From JBBQZO01 sp038207625 (lineage in GTDB: Bacteria > Pseudomonadota > Gammaproteobacteria > Burkholderiales > Burkholderiaceae_D): DNA of 64,000 bases. Under the pieces are notes generated by a model that saw only the letters and a program-made list of their open reading frames with translations, did not search any database and had not been told where the DNA came from. The stretch is taken from the NCBI GenBank assembly GCA_038207625.1, contig JBBQZO010000005.1, positions 124,001-188,000 on the forward strand, written 5' to 3'. The first letter of the stretch is position 1, and the number at the start of each line of letters is the position of its first letter. A program made the position numbers and the translations under genes. Of the stretch, positions 8,901 through 17,032 are shown in pieces.

Positions 8901-11452
8901 GCACCAAGCGCCGCATTGCCGAAGCCGACCAGGCCGCCGGCCGTGTACGCGCTGTAGAGCGATGACGCGCCAGATGCGGCGCCGCCAATGCTACCGATGC
9001 TACCGAGCCCGCTAGCGCCTGCCGCCTGTGCTACGCCGGCCACCCCGGTCATGCCGACCAGGCTGCCAACTACCTGAACAACCAATGGCTGCGCGAACAT
9101 CTTGTAAATCTGATCTGCCACCGATGTTTTGAACGTCGTCGTCAGCGACTTCGTGAATGAGTGCCAGCCATCTAGCCCATTGTTGAGCATATCGGCAAAG
9201 CCGGCACGGAAGACATCCTCATATTTTTCGACCGATTTCTTCCAGTCCTTGTTTTGCTCATCAGCAGCTTCCTTGAGTGCGCCGACACGTTTCGATGCGG
9301 CGAGGTTAGAAAGCTCCTTACCCTGCTCTCGATAGGTATCACCAAGCTTGCCCGAAGAATCGATAAGGTCGAGCATATTAGCCCGCTCGACTTTCATCGC
9401 TGCCGATGCGTCTAGGCGCGCAGCCTCGACGCTGAGTAGCTCATCCTTTGTGCGCCCGATCGTTTCGTTATAGTCATTCTGCGTCAGCACCTGCGTACGC
9501 AAGGCGTCACGATCAGCCGTGGCTTTGTCGAACTGGTCGGCATAGTTGTTTACCGCAAGGCGAAAGCTCTTTTCTTCGATCGCTACGAGGTCGTTGCTGA
9601 GCTGAATCTTGCGCTGGATCTGGCTGATATCGTTGGCGTAAATTTCCCCGCTCAGCGCCTGCTGGTCCTTGTAGCTCAGTTGCTTCTTTGCGACCAGGTC
9701 AAGTTCCGCTTTCAGGCTGACCCGCTTGCGGTCGAAGGCGCCAAGCTCAATGGCCGCCAGCCGCTCGACCGAATCGGCCTCGGCGATAAAGCCGCTTGCG
9801 CGGTCCGCGGCGATTTTTGTCGCCTGGCTGCCGGAGACGATGTCCTGTACTGTTGCCAGGCGCTTGAGCGCTTCGATATTGCTGTCGATCCCAGCGTTCT
9901 CGATGTCGGCATATTTCCGGCGCACAGCAGAAAGCCGTTCTGCGATTTCCAGATCGGACCTGCCGGCCTCAAGCCCCTTGTTCCGCTCTGCCGCCAGCTC
10001 CGTTTCAAGCTGTTTTTCGCGCGTTAGATAATCGAATTTACCCTTTGACCAATCCAGATCCGCTGCATTAAATCGAGCTTGATCCGCCTGAATTCTCGCC
10101 TTCGCAGCTTCTAAAGCAATCTGGTTTTTAAGACTTTCTTCCAACTTGAGATTGTCGTTCAAGCTCGCGCGGTCTGCCGCATTCCCACCTACCGCAACAT
10201 CAAGTGGTTTTTGAGCCTTGGCAATTTTTGCCTGTACGCTCACGAGCTGGTCGGACAACGAGTCGACCCGGCCAATGTTGAGCATCGCGTCCCAAGCAAA
10301 CTTAGCCCCAGCGGAAACCTTGGCCCATCCTGCCTGCATCGCCCCAAGGTTTGCGGTGACTTTAGTGGTTACACCATCGAACGCATCCGCGTAAGCCCTT
10401 TGGGCGACAACGCCAGCGTCATATTCCCGCCCTTGATCGCGTAGTGCCTTCACCTGCTCATAAATCGAACCGGTGAGGAAGTGGTATTTCTCGTTGAGGC
10501 GTTCCAAGCCGACGACCGGACTCTTTGCAAGATCTGCAAATTCCGTCGCGGTATCGCCAACGCTCTGGCCAAGCGCACGCTGGGCCTTGATTGCCACCTC
10601 GCTAAAGTAGGCAATGTTTTCGGCCGATACCTTGCCCGTGGCTACAAGCGCTGCGATTGATTCGGCGGCGGCTCCTTGCGTACCGATGGAATTACTCACC
10701 TTGCGCGCCATGTCCGATAATTGGCCGGATGTTACGCCAGCCGCGTTGCCGGATAAGATGATGGACTTGCTGTATGCCTGCGCCTCGAGCGCGCCCTCAT
10801 GGTATGCGTAGGCCAGGCCCAGCGCGGCGCCGGCGCCGACCGTCAGCGGGTTGACCAGGCCGACAACATAGCCGCCTAGCGCCTTGGCCGCGCCGCCAGC
10901 GCTGCCGAACATGTCGCGCAGCTGCCCGCCCTGCTGCAGGAACACGGTCAGCGGGGCCTGTCCACCCTGGATTGACGTGATGATATCGGTGAACTGGGCC
11001 GGCACACCCCGCAAGGCTGCGGCGGTCTGCGCGGCGGACACGCCCATGCGATTCAGCGATTCAGGAGTCGCGTCTAAGGCGCGCCGCGCAGCGTCCTGCT
11101 TGATACGCACCTGCTCGAGCTGCTCGAGGTATGGGCGCAGTGCCTCGACGTTGATGCCGCGCTGGCTGGCCAGCGTCTCGAAATACTTTGCGCTGGTGCG
11201 GCTACCCGCCTCCATCGACGCAGTCGTACGCTGGATGGCGCCGACCATATTGGCCGTCGCCGCAGTGACTTTGCGCGCGGCCGTTTCGCCGCTGGTGCCG
11301 ATATCGCCCAGACCGCGCCCTGCGCTACCGCCCAGGTTCTCGACCGTGCGGCCGGTGCGGACTGCGGCGCCGCTGATCTCGTTGAGTCCTTCGGTGGCGC
11401 GAGTCGCGTCGACGACGACTTCGATTGTTGCGGTTTGGGCTGTACCGGTCAT
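5981..11452 (-). CDS. Tail tape measure protein
   Basis: 1823 residues setting tail length and guiding DNA ejection. N-terminal coiled-coil region, RGVPAQFTDIITSIQGGQAPLTVFLQQGGQLRDMFG (typical of the prophage tail length family), then long helical stretches, a Gly/Ala-rich hydrophobic core (about residues 790-920) and a repeat region of five 63-residue units beginning around residue 1257. The ribosome site TAGGA overlaps the stop of the frameshifted chaperone ORF just upstream. Longest gene in the window, consistent with a long non-contractile tail. Confidence 0.95.
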   Translation of the reverse strand: MTGTAQTATIEVVVDATRATEGLNEISGAAVRTGRTVENLGGSAGRGLGDIGTSGETAARKVTAATANMVGAIQRTTASMEAGSRTSAKYFETLASQRGINVEALRPYLEQLEQVRIKQDAARRALDATPESLNRMGVSAAQTAAALRGVPAQFTDIITSIQGGQAPLTVFLQQGGQLRDMFGSAGGAAKALGGYVVGLVNPLTVGAGAALGLAYAYHEGALEAQAYSKSIILSGNAAGVTSGQLSDMARKVSNSIGTQGAAAESIAALVATGKVSAENIAYFSEVAIKAQRALGQSVGDTATEFADLAKSPVVGLERLNEKYHFLTGSIYEQVKALRDQGREYDAGVVAQRAYADAFDGVTTKVTANLGAMQAGWAKVSAGAKFAWDAMLNIGRVDSLSDQLVSVQAKIAKAQKPLDVAVGGNAADRASLNDNLKLEESLKNQIALEAAKARIQADQARFNAADLDWSKGKFDYLTREKQLETELAAERNKGLEAGRSDLEIAERLSAVRRKYADIENAGIDSNIEALKRLATVQDIVSGSQATKIAADRASGFIAEADSVERLAAIELGAFDRKRVSLKAELDLVAKKQLSYKDQQALSGEIYANDISQIQRKIQLSNDLVAIEEKSFRLAVNNYADQFDKATADRDALRTQVLTQNDYNETIGRTKDELLSVEAARLDASAAMKVERANMLDLIDSSGKLGDTYREQGKELSNLAASKRVGALKEAADEQNKDWKKSVEKYEDVFRAGFADMLNNGLDGWHSFTKSLTTTFKTSVADQIYKMFAQPLVVQVVGSLVGMTGVAGVAQAAGASGLGSIGSIGGAASGASSLYSAYTAGGLVGFGNAALGATGLSGFASGLTGSLVGSASGLGATVAGSATGIGSVAGVGGSIGSSITAGLAAIGPVGWGIIAVAAVAGLASIGKRDDAVVTSSGLRGSFSGDSFSGSTFANMKEKSHVFWSGDNDYTVPGTVASAQQKALSGGFSAINATMLALALTLGTGDTAIKNYSHSIDLTFTGDQAKDAALVTAEFSKMSDELALRVLPSINDFTKGTETASATLQRVGGDYMVVDASLASIGASFGAVGVESITARERLVDLLGGVQNLSSGATFFAQNFLTEAERMAPVAKQVNDSLAALGYIGDTALTTRDQFKAAVLGLQDGGALATEAGAKTFAGLMSVEGAFAQLHPAIDAVAVSVRSLTDIAGERKGLQDQIDAATMNPAQLVQKQRNLIDPGNQALFDQAQSDTAAKVARDALASANKSVQDQVDAFIAASLPLADQRANELIGLDDTTAALKRHYFALQDSKTASDTATAALNTLAAANKSVQDQIDAFVNAGLPLADQRANELIGLDDTTAALKRHYFALQDSKTASDTATAALNTLAAANKSVQDQIDAFVNAGLPLADQRANELVGLDDTTAALKRHYFALQDAKTATDTATAALTTLAAANKTVQDQIDAFVNAGLPLADQRANELIGLDATTAALKRHYFALQDSKAAADTATAALNTLAATNKSVQDQIAAFVNAGLPLADQRANELIGLDATTAALKRHYFALQDQKTAADAAAAADVARQQRADAAAQAAEAARQQLITSSHSDLASAYDSTSSSLKALITNQQDAAKASRAYGQSLAVGSLSPFSDDVRLSLLKQQFNVAKPENAQATGSAYLELLKTQSMSDLEYLRGFAEVQRANEALAMASDGQATIAQLQLAAADASVAGLLDVKAAVLSLPDALAAYLKLVPRISPLVYTPDPAILINPSRVYAASQLNGVLNGDTSKLEAEIKLMREQLAAALALIAGHTGKTSDTLSFVTQGGTAILTESLV
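6785..7690 (-). repeat. Five tandem 189-bp repeats in the tape measure gene
   Basis: A CTGCAG-anchored unit recurs at 6785, 6974, 7163, 7352 and 7541, exactly 189 bp apart. Each encodes 63 residues around PLADQRANELIGLDDTTAALKRHYFALQD. The copies at 7352 and 7541 are almost identical, suggesting recent duplication. Copy number would directly change tape length, so it could alter tail length. Confidence 0.9.
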
Positions 11453-11461
11453 CTGGTGGTC

Positions 11462-11770
11462 CTATTTTTTGTGCATCATGTTGATCGCCGCGCATTCCAG
11501 AATCTGAATGTCGTGCTCCATCTCGTCGTACTCGTCCGGCGTCAGGTCCATGCGGTCCATACGCCGGTACAGCACGTTGTAGTCAAGGCCGATCGGCCCG
11601 CCGCCGCCGACGCGCCACTGCGTGCCCAACTGCGCGAACAGGCAGCAAACACGCCAGTTTTCCGGCCACGTCTCGACCGGGTCGACCTCGAAGTCCTCAG
11701 CGGTGAAACCCGTCGCAAGGTCCTCGGCGGTCGGCCCGGGCCGATAGATCGCCTCGGCGACGGCGATCAG
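11462..11770 (-). CDS. Tail assembly chaperone, -1 frameshift extension (gpT-like, DUF1799)
   Basis: An open frame of 102 codons with no plausible start of its own, lying in the -1 frame relative to the upstream chaperone. It reads LIAVAEAIYRPGPTAEDLATG and continues to ENWRVCCLFAQLGTQWRVG and LTPDEYDEMEHDIQILECAA, the DUF1799 pattern found as the T part of lambda G/GT proteins. It ends 9 bp before the tape measure gene. Expressed only as a fusion after slippage at AAAAAAC; the fusion would total about 209 residues. Confidence 0.88.
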   Translation of the reverse strand: MIAVAEAIYRPGPTAEDLATGFTAEDFEVDPVETWPENWRVCCLFAQLGTQWRVGGGGPIGLDYNVLYRRMDRMDLTPDEYDEMEHDIQILECAAINMMHKK

Positions 11771-12090
11771 TTTTTTGCGCGCGTTCCCTGCAGTTCGGCG
11801 ATATAGGTGTTGAAGATCGCGCGGACGGCGCCGTAGTAGAGGCGGTCCAGTTCCTTGATGTTGGCCGCGTCGAACGGGGAGTCCAGATCCCAGCCGCTGG
11901 CGACATCAAGGATCAGATCGACGTGGACGACGTCACCAGCGCCGACGGAATCGAGCAATTCATTGATGCCGACCCGGTCGCGATGCTTGAACGTGAATTC
12001 GATGTCGCCCGACTCGGCGCCGGCGCGCGGGATCTGCACGGTGGCCTTGAAGGTCGGGGAGACTGCGAGGGTGAATTTTGCTTTTGCCAT
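11767..12090 (-). CDS. Tail assembly chaperone (gpG-like)
   Basis: 107 residues, MAKAKFTLAVSPTFKATVQI, with a beta-rich N-terminus and helical C-terminus ending AELQGTRAKN. It lies between the tail tube and tape measure genes, exactly where lambda G lies. Chaperone G and its frameshift product GT bind the tape measure and recruit tail tube subunits. The slippery run is its last three codons. Confidence 0.85.
   Translation of the reverse strand: MAKAKFTLAVSPTFKATVQIPRAGAESGDIEFTFKHRDRVGINELLDSVGAGDVVHVDLILDVASGWDLDSPFDAANIKELDRLYYGAVRAIFNTYIAELQGTRAKN
11770..11776 (-). promoter_or_regulatory. Programmed -1 frameshift site AAAAAAC
   Basis: On the minus strand the heptamer A AAA AAC lies in the correct phase (codons GCA AAA AAC TGA), immediately before the zero-frame stop. 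This fits the X XXY YYZ rule. A -1 slip enters the DUF1799 frame with no other stop in between. Confidence 0.88.
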
Positions 12091-12145
12091 GATGTGCTTT
12101 CGATAGGAAGAAAAAAGACCCGCCAGGAGCGACCGGGCGAGCGTG

Positions 12146-12166
12146 GAAAGACCCGCCGAGGCGGGC
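12146..12166 (-). terminator. Weak hairpin between tail tube and chaperone genes
   Basis: CCCGCC/GGCGGG around a 2-nt loop, followed on the minus strand by TCTTTCC. It is short, so probably an attenuator adjusting tube versus chaperone expression rather than a full stop. Confidence 0.45.
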
Positions 12167-12176
12167 CGGGCAAGGG

Positions 12177-12824
12177 TTACGAGGCGTAGCGGGTGCTCTT
12201 GTTGTTGCCCGAGAAGTCGACCTTGACGCGGTTGATCTGGCCGGACGTGTAGATCACTTCCTCGTTCATCGCGACCGTGCAGGGCAGCAGCGTGAAGCTG
12301 CCGCTCTTGGTCATTGTCTTGAGGATGGTGTTGGACTGAACGTCGGTCAGCGTCTTGACCGCCACGTAGCCAGCCGAGCCGATTGAGTCCGCATCCAGTT
12401 CCAGCGAGCGGCTGACGGCGGAGAAGCCATCGTTGATCGTGTACTCGACGTCGGACTCGGTGAATTGGTAGGTAACTTTCTTGGCCTCGCCGCCGGACGC
12501 GGTCGGGTTCATGACCGTGGTGATCTGCTGCAGCGTGATTACCTTGCGCACCGAACCAATGCCGGCGCCGGCTGGGAAGAAGCTCAGGTTGCTGGTGTCC
12601 ATGCTTTCGAGCGTGAAGGTATTCGTCGCCACGCCCTTGACGCGGGCTGCGCGCAATTGCAGGCGCCCCCAGCCCGACGTCACTTCGACGATGTCGCCGT
12701 TGGCCAAGCCATGCGCGGCCGAAGTGACGACTGCCTCGGCGGCGTTGGTAACGGCCGTGGTGGTGAGCGCCGAGCCGAACGCGGTCGCGATGTAGAAGGT
12801 GCTGCCGGTAGGTACTTGTGCCAT
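12177..12824 (-). CDS. Major tail tube protein (gpV-like)
   Basis: 215 residues, MAQVPTGSTFYIATAFGSAL; beta-rich throughout with GLANGDIVEVTSGWGRLQLRAARV and VTYQFTESDVEYTINDGFSAVSRSLELD, typical of lambda-type tail tube proteins. Hexamers stack to form the non-contractile tube. It has a good upstream AGGAAA ribosome site and follows a double terminator, which suggests its own transcription or readthrough control for a high-copy protein. Confidence 0.85.
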   Translation of the reverse strand: MAQVPTGSTFYIATAFGSALTTTAVTNAAEAVVTSAAHGLANGDIVEVTSGWGRLQLRAARVKGVATNTFTLESMDTSNLSFFPAGAGIGSVRKVITLQQITTVMNPTASGGEAKKVTYQFTESDVEYTINDGFSAVSRSLELDADSIGSAGYVAVKTLTDVQSNTILKTMTKSGSFTLLPCTVAMNEEVIYTSGQINRVKVDFSGNNKSTRYAS

Positions 12825-12843
12825 AAATTTCCTTTCGGGAAAT

Positions 12844-12912
12844 GAAAAGCCCGCACGTGGCGGGCCGGGGTTTCGCCCGAAATGGGCATTAAAAAACCCG
12901 CACGAGGCGGGT
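12844..12912 (-). terminator. Tandem Rho-independent terminators upstream of the tail tube gene
   Basis: Two minus-strand hairpins: ACCCGC/GCGGGT followed by TTTTTTAA (12891-12912) and GCCCGC/GCGGGC followed by TTTTC (12845-12865). Late phage transcription normally runs through such sites with antitermination, so they probably tune levels. Confidence 0.7.
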
Positions 12913-12937
12913 CAGAATTGAGTCGTGCGTATGCCGG

Positions 12938-13291
12938 TTAGAACCAGAATGAGAAATCCTGCATCGTGCCGCGCAGTTTGGTCTCAGGCTCGTAGAGTGC
13001 GACCGCCGCGCCGAGCACCGTCGTTTGCAGGCCGGCCACGGCGCGCAGCGCGTTCTCGACCTGGCGGGCCAGCGCGGATGCCACCGGGCGCGTGTCGGCC
13101 CAGACGTTGACCTGCACGCGCGCATTGCTGGTACCCGGCAGCGTCGCCGCATCGACGAAGTTGATCGCCTCGCCGCCGACCTGCTGATAGGTGATGTATG
13201 GACGCTCTGGCGGCTCGTCGGCTAGGTCAGGGTAGACGCGGTCATTGACCAGCCCGCGCAGCGCGGCGTAGACCAGCTGCTCCATACTCAC
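12938..13291 (-). CDS. Tail completion/terminator protein (DUF3168)
   Basis: 117 residues, MSMEQLVYAALRGLVNDRVYPDLADE. The sequence RVYPDLADEPPERPYITYQQVGGE and the later VQVNVWADTRPVASALARQVENAL are the DUF3168 pattern (lambda U-like tail terminator). Starts inside the stop of the HK97 gp10-like gene (ATGA). Ends before the tandem terminators. Confidence 0.85.
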   Translation of the reverse strand: MSMEQLVYAALRGLVNDRVYPDLADEPPERPYITYQQVGGEAINFVDAATLPGTSNARVQVNVWADTRPVASALARQVENALRAVAGLQTTVLGAAVALYEPETKLRGTMQDFSFWF

Positions 13292-13794
13292 GATTCACCG
13301 CCCAGGTGTTGCGCGACGCGTTCAGCGAGTTTTTTGTTCATGGCGTCGATCGCCTCCTGTTTTTTTGATTCATAGGCCGGGCGCATGAATGGCTTGGCCG
13401 GCACGCTTGAGCTGCCGTACTCGAGCAGCGCGGCGGCACGGTGCGCCTTCCAGCTTGTTCCCTTCTTCTTGCGCCGGACGAAGGAGTGACCGTTTTCAAC
13501 CCAGCGCCAGTAGTAGGCATCGCCGGCATGGCCGTGCTTGCCGCTACGTACCGTGACCAGGTAGGTTTGCACTTTGTTGGTGTCCGATGCCTCCTCGGCG
13601 CGCTTGACGATGATGTTGTTCATCAGGACGCCGGTCTTGACGTGGCTGGAAGCGTTTCTCTTCGCCTCGTCACGAAACACTTCGGCGCCGGCGAATCCGG
13701 TCGCGCGCAGCGTCGATTCGCCCAGCGCATCGGTCAACTTGCCGACGGCGCTGGCCACGCCGGCGACCAGGCCGGATGCGTCGAACGTGATCAT
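13288..13794 (-). CDS. HK97 gp10-family head-tail joining protein
   Basis: 168 residues from MITFDASGLVAGVASAVGKL. The ATG overlaps the stop of the head-closure gene, which decides between it and an ATG 18 bp upstream. Typical elements: LRATGFAGAEVFRDEAKRNA, a mid-protein GDAYYWRWVENGHSF and C-terminal VPAKPFMRPAYE. The family connects head completion to the tail terminator. Confidence 0.9.
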   Translation of the reverse strand: MITFDASGLVAGVASAVGKLTDALGESTLRATGFAGAEVFRDEAKRNASSHVKTGVLMNNIIVKRAEEASDTNKVQTYLVTVRSGKHGHAGDAYYWRWVENGHSFVRRKKKGTSWKAHRAAALLEYGSSSVPAKPFMRPAYESKKQEAIDAMNKKLAERVAQHLGGES

Positions 13795-14123
13795 GCAACA
13801 CCCCGCGAACACATGAGCAGCAGCGTGCGGCCGGCCTGGCCGAGCACCGCCTCGATCCGGTAGACGTCAGCGCCGTGCAGCACGCGCATGGCGGCCGTGA
13901 CGCCGGTCCGGTAGCGGATCGTGATTTTGGTTTGTACGGCAGCCTGCTCGGCGCCGGCGGCGATGAACTCGCGGCCGGTCAGATCGGCGATGCCGGCCCA
14001 GAGCTTGCCGTCGCCATCGGTGATGACGTTGGTCCAGCCGGGCAGCGCCGCGCCTGTGTCGTCGCGACCGGATGGGGGCGCCTGCAGCGTCACGCGCTTG
14101 TCGAGTGTCGTTGCGAGGCTCAT
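13791..14123 (-). CDS. Head closure protein (SPP1 gp16-like)
   Basis: 110 residues from MSLATTLDKRVTLQAPPSGRD. Beta-barrel pattern including GWTNVITDGDGKLWAGIADL, GREFIAAGAEQAAVQTKITIRYR and VLHGADVYRIEAVL is characteristic of phage head-tail adaptor (joining) proteins. The start overlaps the stop of the connector gene by ATGA and its stop overlaps the next start the same way, forming a tightly coupled connector cassette. Confidence 0.9.
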   Translation of the reverse strand: MSLATTLDKRVTLQAPPSGRDDTGAALPGWTNVITDGDGKLWAGIADLTGREFIAAGAEQAAVQTKITIRYRTGVTAAMRVLHGADVYRIEAVLGQAGRTLLLMCSRGVA

Positions 14124-14737
14124 GGATACGACCGGCAAGCATCGAGCAGGCGCGTGATGAATTTCGATTGAACGGTGTCGTCCTTCAGGTCGCGCATCGT
14201 CGAAGACACTGGATCGAACTGCTCGACCAGCTTGGCCAGTACGTACAGTTTGACATTGGGCGGCGTGGCCGCAGCAGTATCGCCGTAGCCACAGACACAC
14301 GTTACGACGACTACATCGGTTTCGGTGAGCGTGATGGGCCATACAGTGCCCACGACAGGAGCAACGGATGTACTGTAGGCCTTGCGGGAAATCCGATAGG
14401 CTGACGGCGCCAGGATCTGCTCGTCGCCGGCCAGGTCCAGGTACTTGATGGACGTAACGCTGATGACGGGGTGCGGCAGGTCGATTGCATTCATGATCTT
14501 CCGCACGTGCGCCGAACCGATTACCTGCATTGGAATCGACGGGAACTCGTCAAGCGTTACTGTCCATGTCTGCTCCATCATGCACTGGCCGATTTCGTGC
14601 TCGAGCGCAGCGACAGTGCCGGCTACCCAGCTCGAAACCAGCGCGTCGAGATCGTTACCGTCGATGCGCATGTTTTCCTTGGCGTCGGCGAGCGTGACAG
14701 CCAGCACGGCTGGCGGAACTGTGCAGATTTTGGTCAT
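14120..14737 (-). CDS. Head-tail connector protein (HK97 gp6-like)
   Basis: 205 residues from MTKICTVPPAVLAVTLADAK. The helix ENMRIDGNDLDALVSSWVAGTVAALEHEIGQCMMEQTW followed by PHPVISVTSIKYLD and AYRISRK is the gp6-like connector pattern. It adds the ring under the portal after DNA packaging. The C-terminal half continues to YVLAKLVEQFDPVSSTM. Preceded by a disrupted small ORF. Confidence 0.88.
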   Translation of the reverse strand: MTKICTVPPAVLAVTLADAKENMRIDGNDLDALVSSWVAGTVAALEHEIGQCMMEQTWTVTLDEFPSIPMQVIGSAHVRKIMNAIDLPHPVISVTSIKYLDLAGDEQILAPSAYRISRKAYSTSVAPVVGTVWPITLTETDVVVVTCVCGYGDTAAATPPNVKLYVLAKLVEQFDPVSSTMRDLKDDTVQSKFITRLLDACRSYP

Positions 14738-14807
14738 AGATTCCTTAAAACGTACCGCGTGTATACCTGTAGAAGTGATCGCCATCCGGACCGGCCAGAA
14801 CATAGGC

Positions 14808-14993
14808 TTAGTAAGGGCTGTAGACCAGCCACGTACCGTCGCGCGTGAACTCAGCCTGCGCAGCAGCCACGCTGGCGAAGCGCGCCACCAGCGTGCGCGG
14901 TGACAGCTCGTTGGTGCATGGCTGGGTATAGAACGCGTATTACGGCGCTGGCGTGGAGACTGCAAGCGCAAGTGCAAAGATGTCGTCAAACAT
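14808..14993 (-). pseudogene. Small phage ORF interrupted by an in-frame TAA
   Basis: Reading from an ATG, MFDDIFALALAVSTPAP is followed by TAA. The same frame then continues YAFYTQPCTNELSPRTLVAR to FTRDGTWLVYSPY and a second stop, about 61 codons in all. The second half looks protein-like (hydrophobic/polar pattern, W and Y near the end). Either a small head-region gene has a nonsense mutation, or the second half is translated from elsewhere. No frame alternative joins them better. Confidence 0.45.
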
Positions 14994-14995
14994 GG

Positions 14996-17020
14996 TCACC
15001 ACATAAACCTGGCAAGCACTGACGCGATGATGCTGCCCAGCGCCGGGGTCGGGTGGACCGTGTCGTCGTAATACAGCGAGTTCGCGGGGGCGGCGATGGG
15101 CGCAAGGTAATTCAGGTCAAGAATCTGGTAGCAACCCATGCCAGATGGCCCGGCCGATGTGATGGCAGCGCGTAGCAGTGGCAGGTTCACATTGGCGCCG
15201 CCAGTAGTGCTGGTAGTCGCCAGCTCATTGATGAGGATAACTCGTGCATACGGCGATGCTAGCGACGCCAGCAACGCCTTTAGGTCGATCAGCGCTTGCG
15301 CTACCGTCGTCCCAGCAACGAGGAAGTTGTTAATTCCGGCCAACACGTACACAGTCGAACGGATATTCGGGGCGTAGCAGGCCGCCACCGAAACCGCAAC
15401 AGTGGCCTGCAGTTGCGCCGGCGTCTTGCCACCGTTCGCCATCGAGAACACGGACGCTGTCTTGCCAATGCGCGCCGCAAACTGCAACGAAATCGTTTCA
15501 ATTTTGCTGGCGAAAGGCAGCGCGTTGAGAAAGCGAGAGTCGCCGACTAAAAAGTTTTGGCTCAGCGCCTGCGGGCGAATATCGAATCGAGCATACGAGC
15601 TGTAGCGCAGCGCCTTCATCGTCGAGGCTGACTGCGACGTTTTCGCTACACCGAACGCGACGAGCTCCATCGCGCCATAGTTGTCGTTGGATATGGTCGG
15701 GTCGCGCGCAAACAGCCATCCGCTCGTGTAGACGTCGGTGTCATTTGGTATTGATACCGTGCCGATCCGTTCGTTGACCGATGTCGTCAGCGTATTCGTC
15801 GAAAAGTTTGCCATGACGACGCAGGGCTGCGAATCGAGAGGAGTAACGGGCGATGGCGTATATGCGCTGCCGCCACGCACTGCGAGGAACTCGCCCGAAG
15901 TGTAGGTGAACATTTCAACCCGGCGGCGGTCCGCTACCGTAGTGTTAGCCAGGTCGCCCAGCGTCGCCAGTCGGCCGTACCCGCCACCGGCAGCGGCCAC
16001 GCCACATCCGTATGCGTACATCATGCACGCATTGCCGCTCACGCCAAAACCAGAGGTAAGTGGGCTGGTGCCGGATGCGATAACGCCAGCCGGCGCTTTC
16101 AGAGTGCGGAATGTCCCGTACTGTGGCTCACTGGTGAGACAGTAACGACCCGTGCGAACGCTGAACGCAACGAGTGGCGCGGCATAGGATGGATGCTTGA
16201 CGTAGTGGTTCCCGGCGCCACTGTGGTCGTATGCTTTGATGCATGTGACGACCGTGCCATTATCAGCCCGGCCCATTGCGGCCTGCAGTTTTAGTACGTC
16301 GATTTCGCCGCCTGGCAGGACATTGATTGTGAACGTGGTATCCGTGCCCGAGATAGTGACATTGATATCCCAGGTTGGGCCAGTGTAGCCAGCTAGCCCA
16401 GCGACTGAACCGCCCGCAAACAGCGTGTTAGCTGCCCCCACAATGTCAGTGAAGCAGCCGGCTACTGCTGGTAGTTGCCCCCACGCCGCTGCCGTCGAAT
16501 CAGGCGTAGCAACAGGCTGATAGAGCTGCCCGCCCGCCTGCCAGATCGACGCGGCGGTATAACCAGTGCTCGCATTATCTCCAACCGATGGTGGGCGGTT
16601 GAATTGATCAGGCTGTAACGGAATGACCGTACCAGTTGGCAATGTGATACCAGCGGTAGAGCCGTCAGCGTTTGTGGCTAGTTGCGCGACTGTCGCCGCG
16701 CCGGCGCGGATTGTCGGCAAGCCATCAATACTCAGGCAGACTGTAGCGAGCCCCCCGTCGAGCCCGACGCGACGTAAATAGAGAGCGCTCGATGCAAGAT
16801 TGATCTGCAATTCCTTACCGTCGTTGCGCTCCAGCTCCATCCATGCGCCGGAATCGACCTTGTATTGCACGTCGCAGGCCAGACTAGTGTTGGTCACCGT
16901 CACGGCGGACGATGCGAGCGAGTACGCAACAGCAACGCCAGCGCTTCCGGGCGCTGCAGTTACGGCGACGGTCAGCGGAGTGACTTCAACGTCAGCCGAA
17001 ATTTGGATCTTCTTTGCCAT
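14996..17020 (-). CDS. SGNH/GDSL-hydrolase-containing virion protein (possible capsid-displayed esterase)
   Basis: 674 residues. N-terminal ~100 residues are beta-rich with the look of an Ig-like or decoration module. A middle part contains KAYDHSGAGNHYVKHP, resembling the DQSGNGNH motif of arabinofuranosidase-B/LamG-like lectin folds. The C-terminal ~185 residues carry SGNH blocks: GDSRF (Ser ~495), GINN (Asn ~564) and DDTVH (Asp ~653, His ~656). Such enzymes deacetylate or cleave surface polysaccharide. Its place between capsid and connector genes, not near the fibres, is unusual. Confidence 0.75.
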   Translation of the reverse strand: MAKKIQISADVEVTPLTVAVTAAPGSAGVAVAYSLASSAVTVTNTSLACDVQYKVDSGAWMELERNDGKELQINLASSALYLRRVGLDGGLATVCLSIDGLPTIRAGAATVAQLATNADGSTAGITLPTGTVIPLQPDQFNRPPSVGDNASTGYTAASIWQAGGQLYQPVATPDSTAAAWGQLPAVAGCFTDIVGAANTLFAGGSVAGLAGYTGPTWDINVTISGTDTTFTINVLPGGEIDVLKLQAAMGRADNGTVVTCIKAYDHSGAGNHYVKHPSYAAPLVAFSVRTGRYCLTSEPQYGTFRTLKAPAGVIASGTSPLTSGFGVSGNACMMYAYGCGVAAAGGGYGRLATLGDLANTTVADRRRVEMFTYTSGEFLAVRGGSAYTPSPVTPLDSQPCVVMANFSTNTLTTSVNERIGTVSIPNDTDVYTSGWLFARDPTISNDNYGAMELVAFGVAKTSQSASTMKALRYSSYARFDIRPQALSQNFLVGDSRFLNALPFASKIETISLQFAARIGKTASVFSMANGGKTPAQLQATVAVSVAACYAPNIRSTVYVLAGINNFLVAGTTVAQALIDLKALLASLASPYARVILINELATTSTTGGANVNLPLLRAAITSAGPSGMGCYQILDLNYLAPIAAPANSLYYDDTVHPTPALGSIIASVLARFMW

Positions 17021-17032
17021 TGCGTTCCTCGA

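Noticed and set aside
8559..8957. Rightward open frames of 60-180 codons inside the tape measure, capsid and T6SS genes
   Set aside because: They mirror the GC-rich codon positions of the real genes on the other strand and have no ribosome sites or family motifs.
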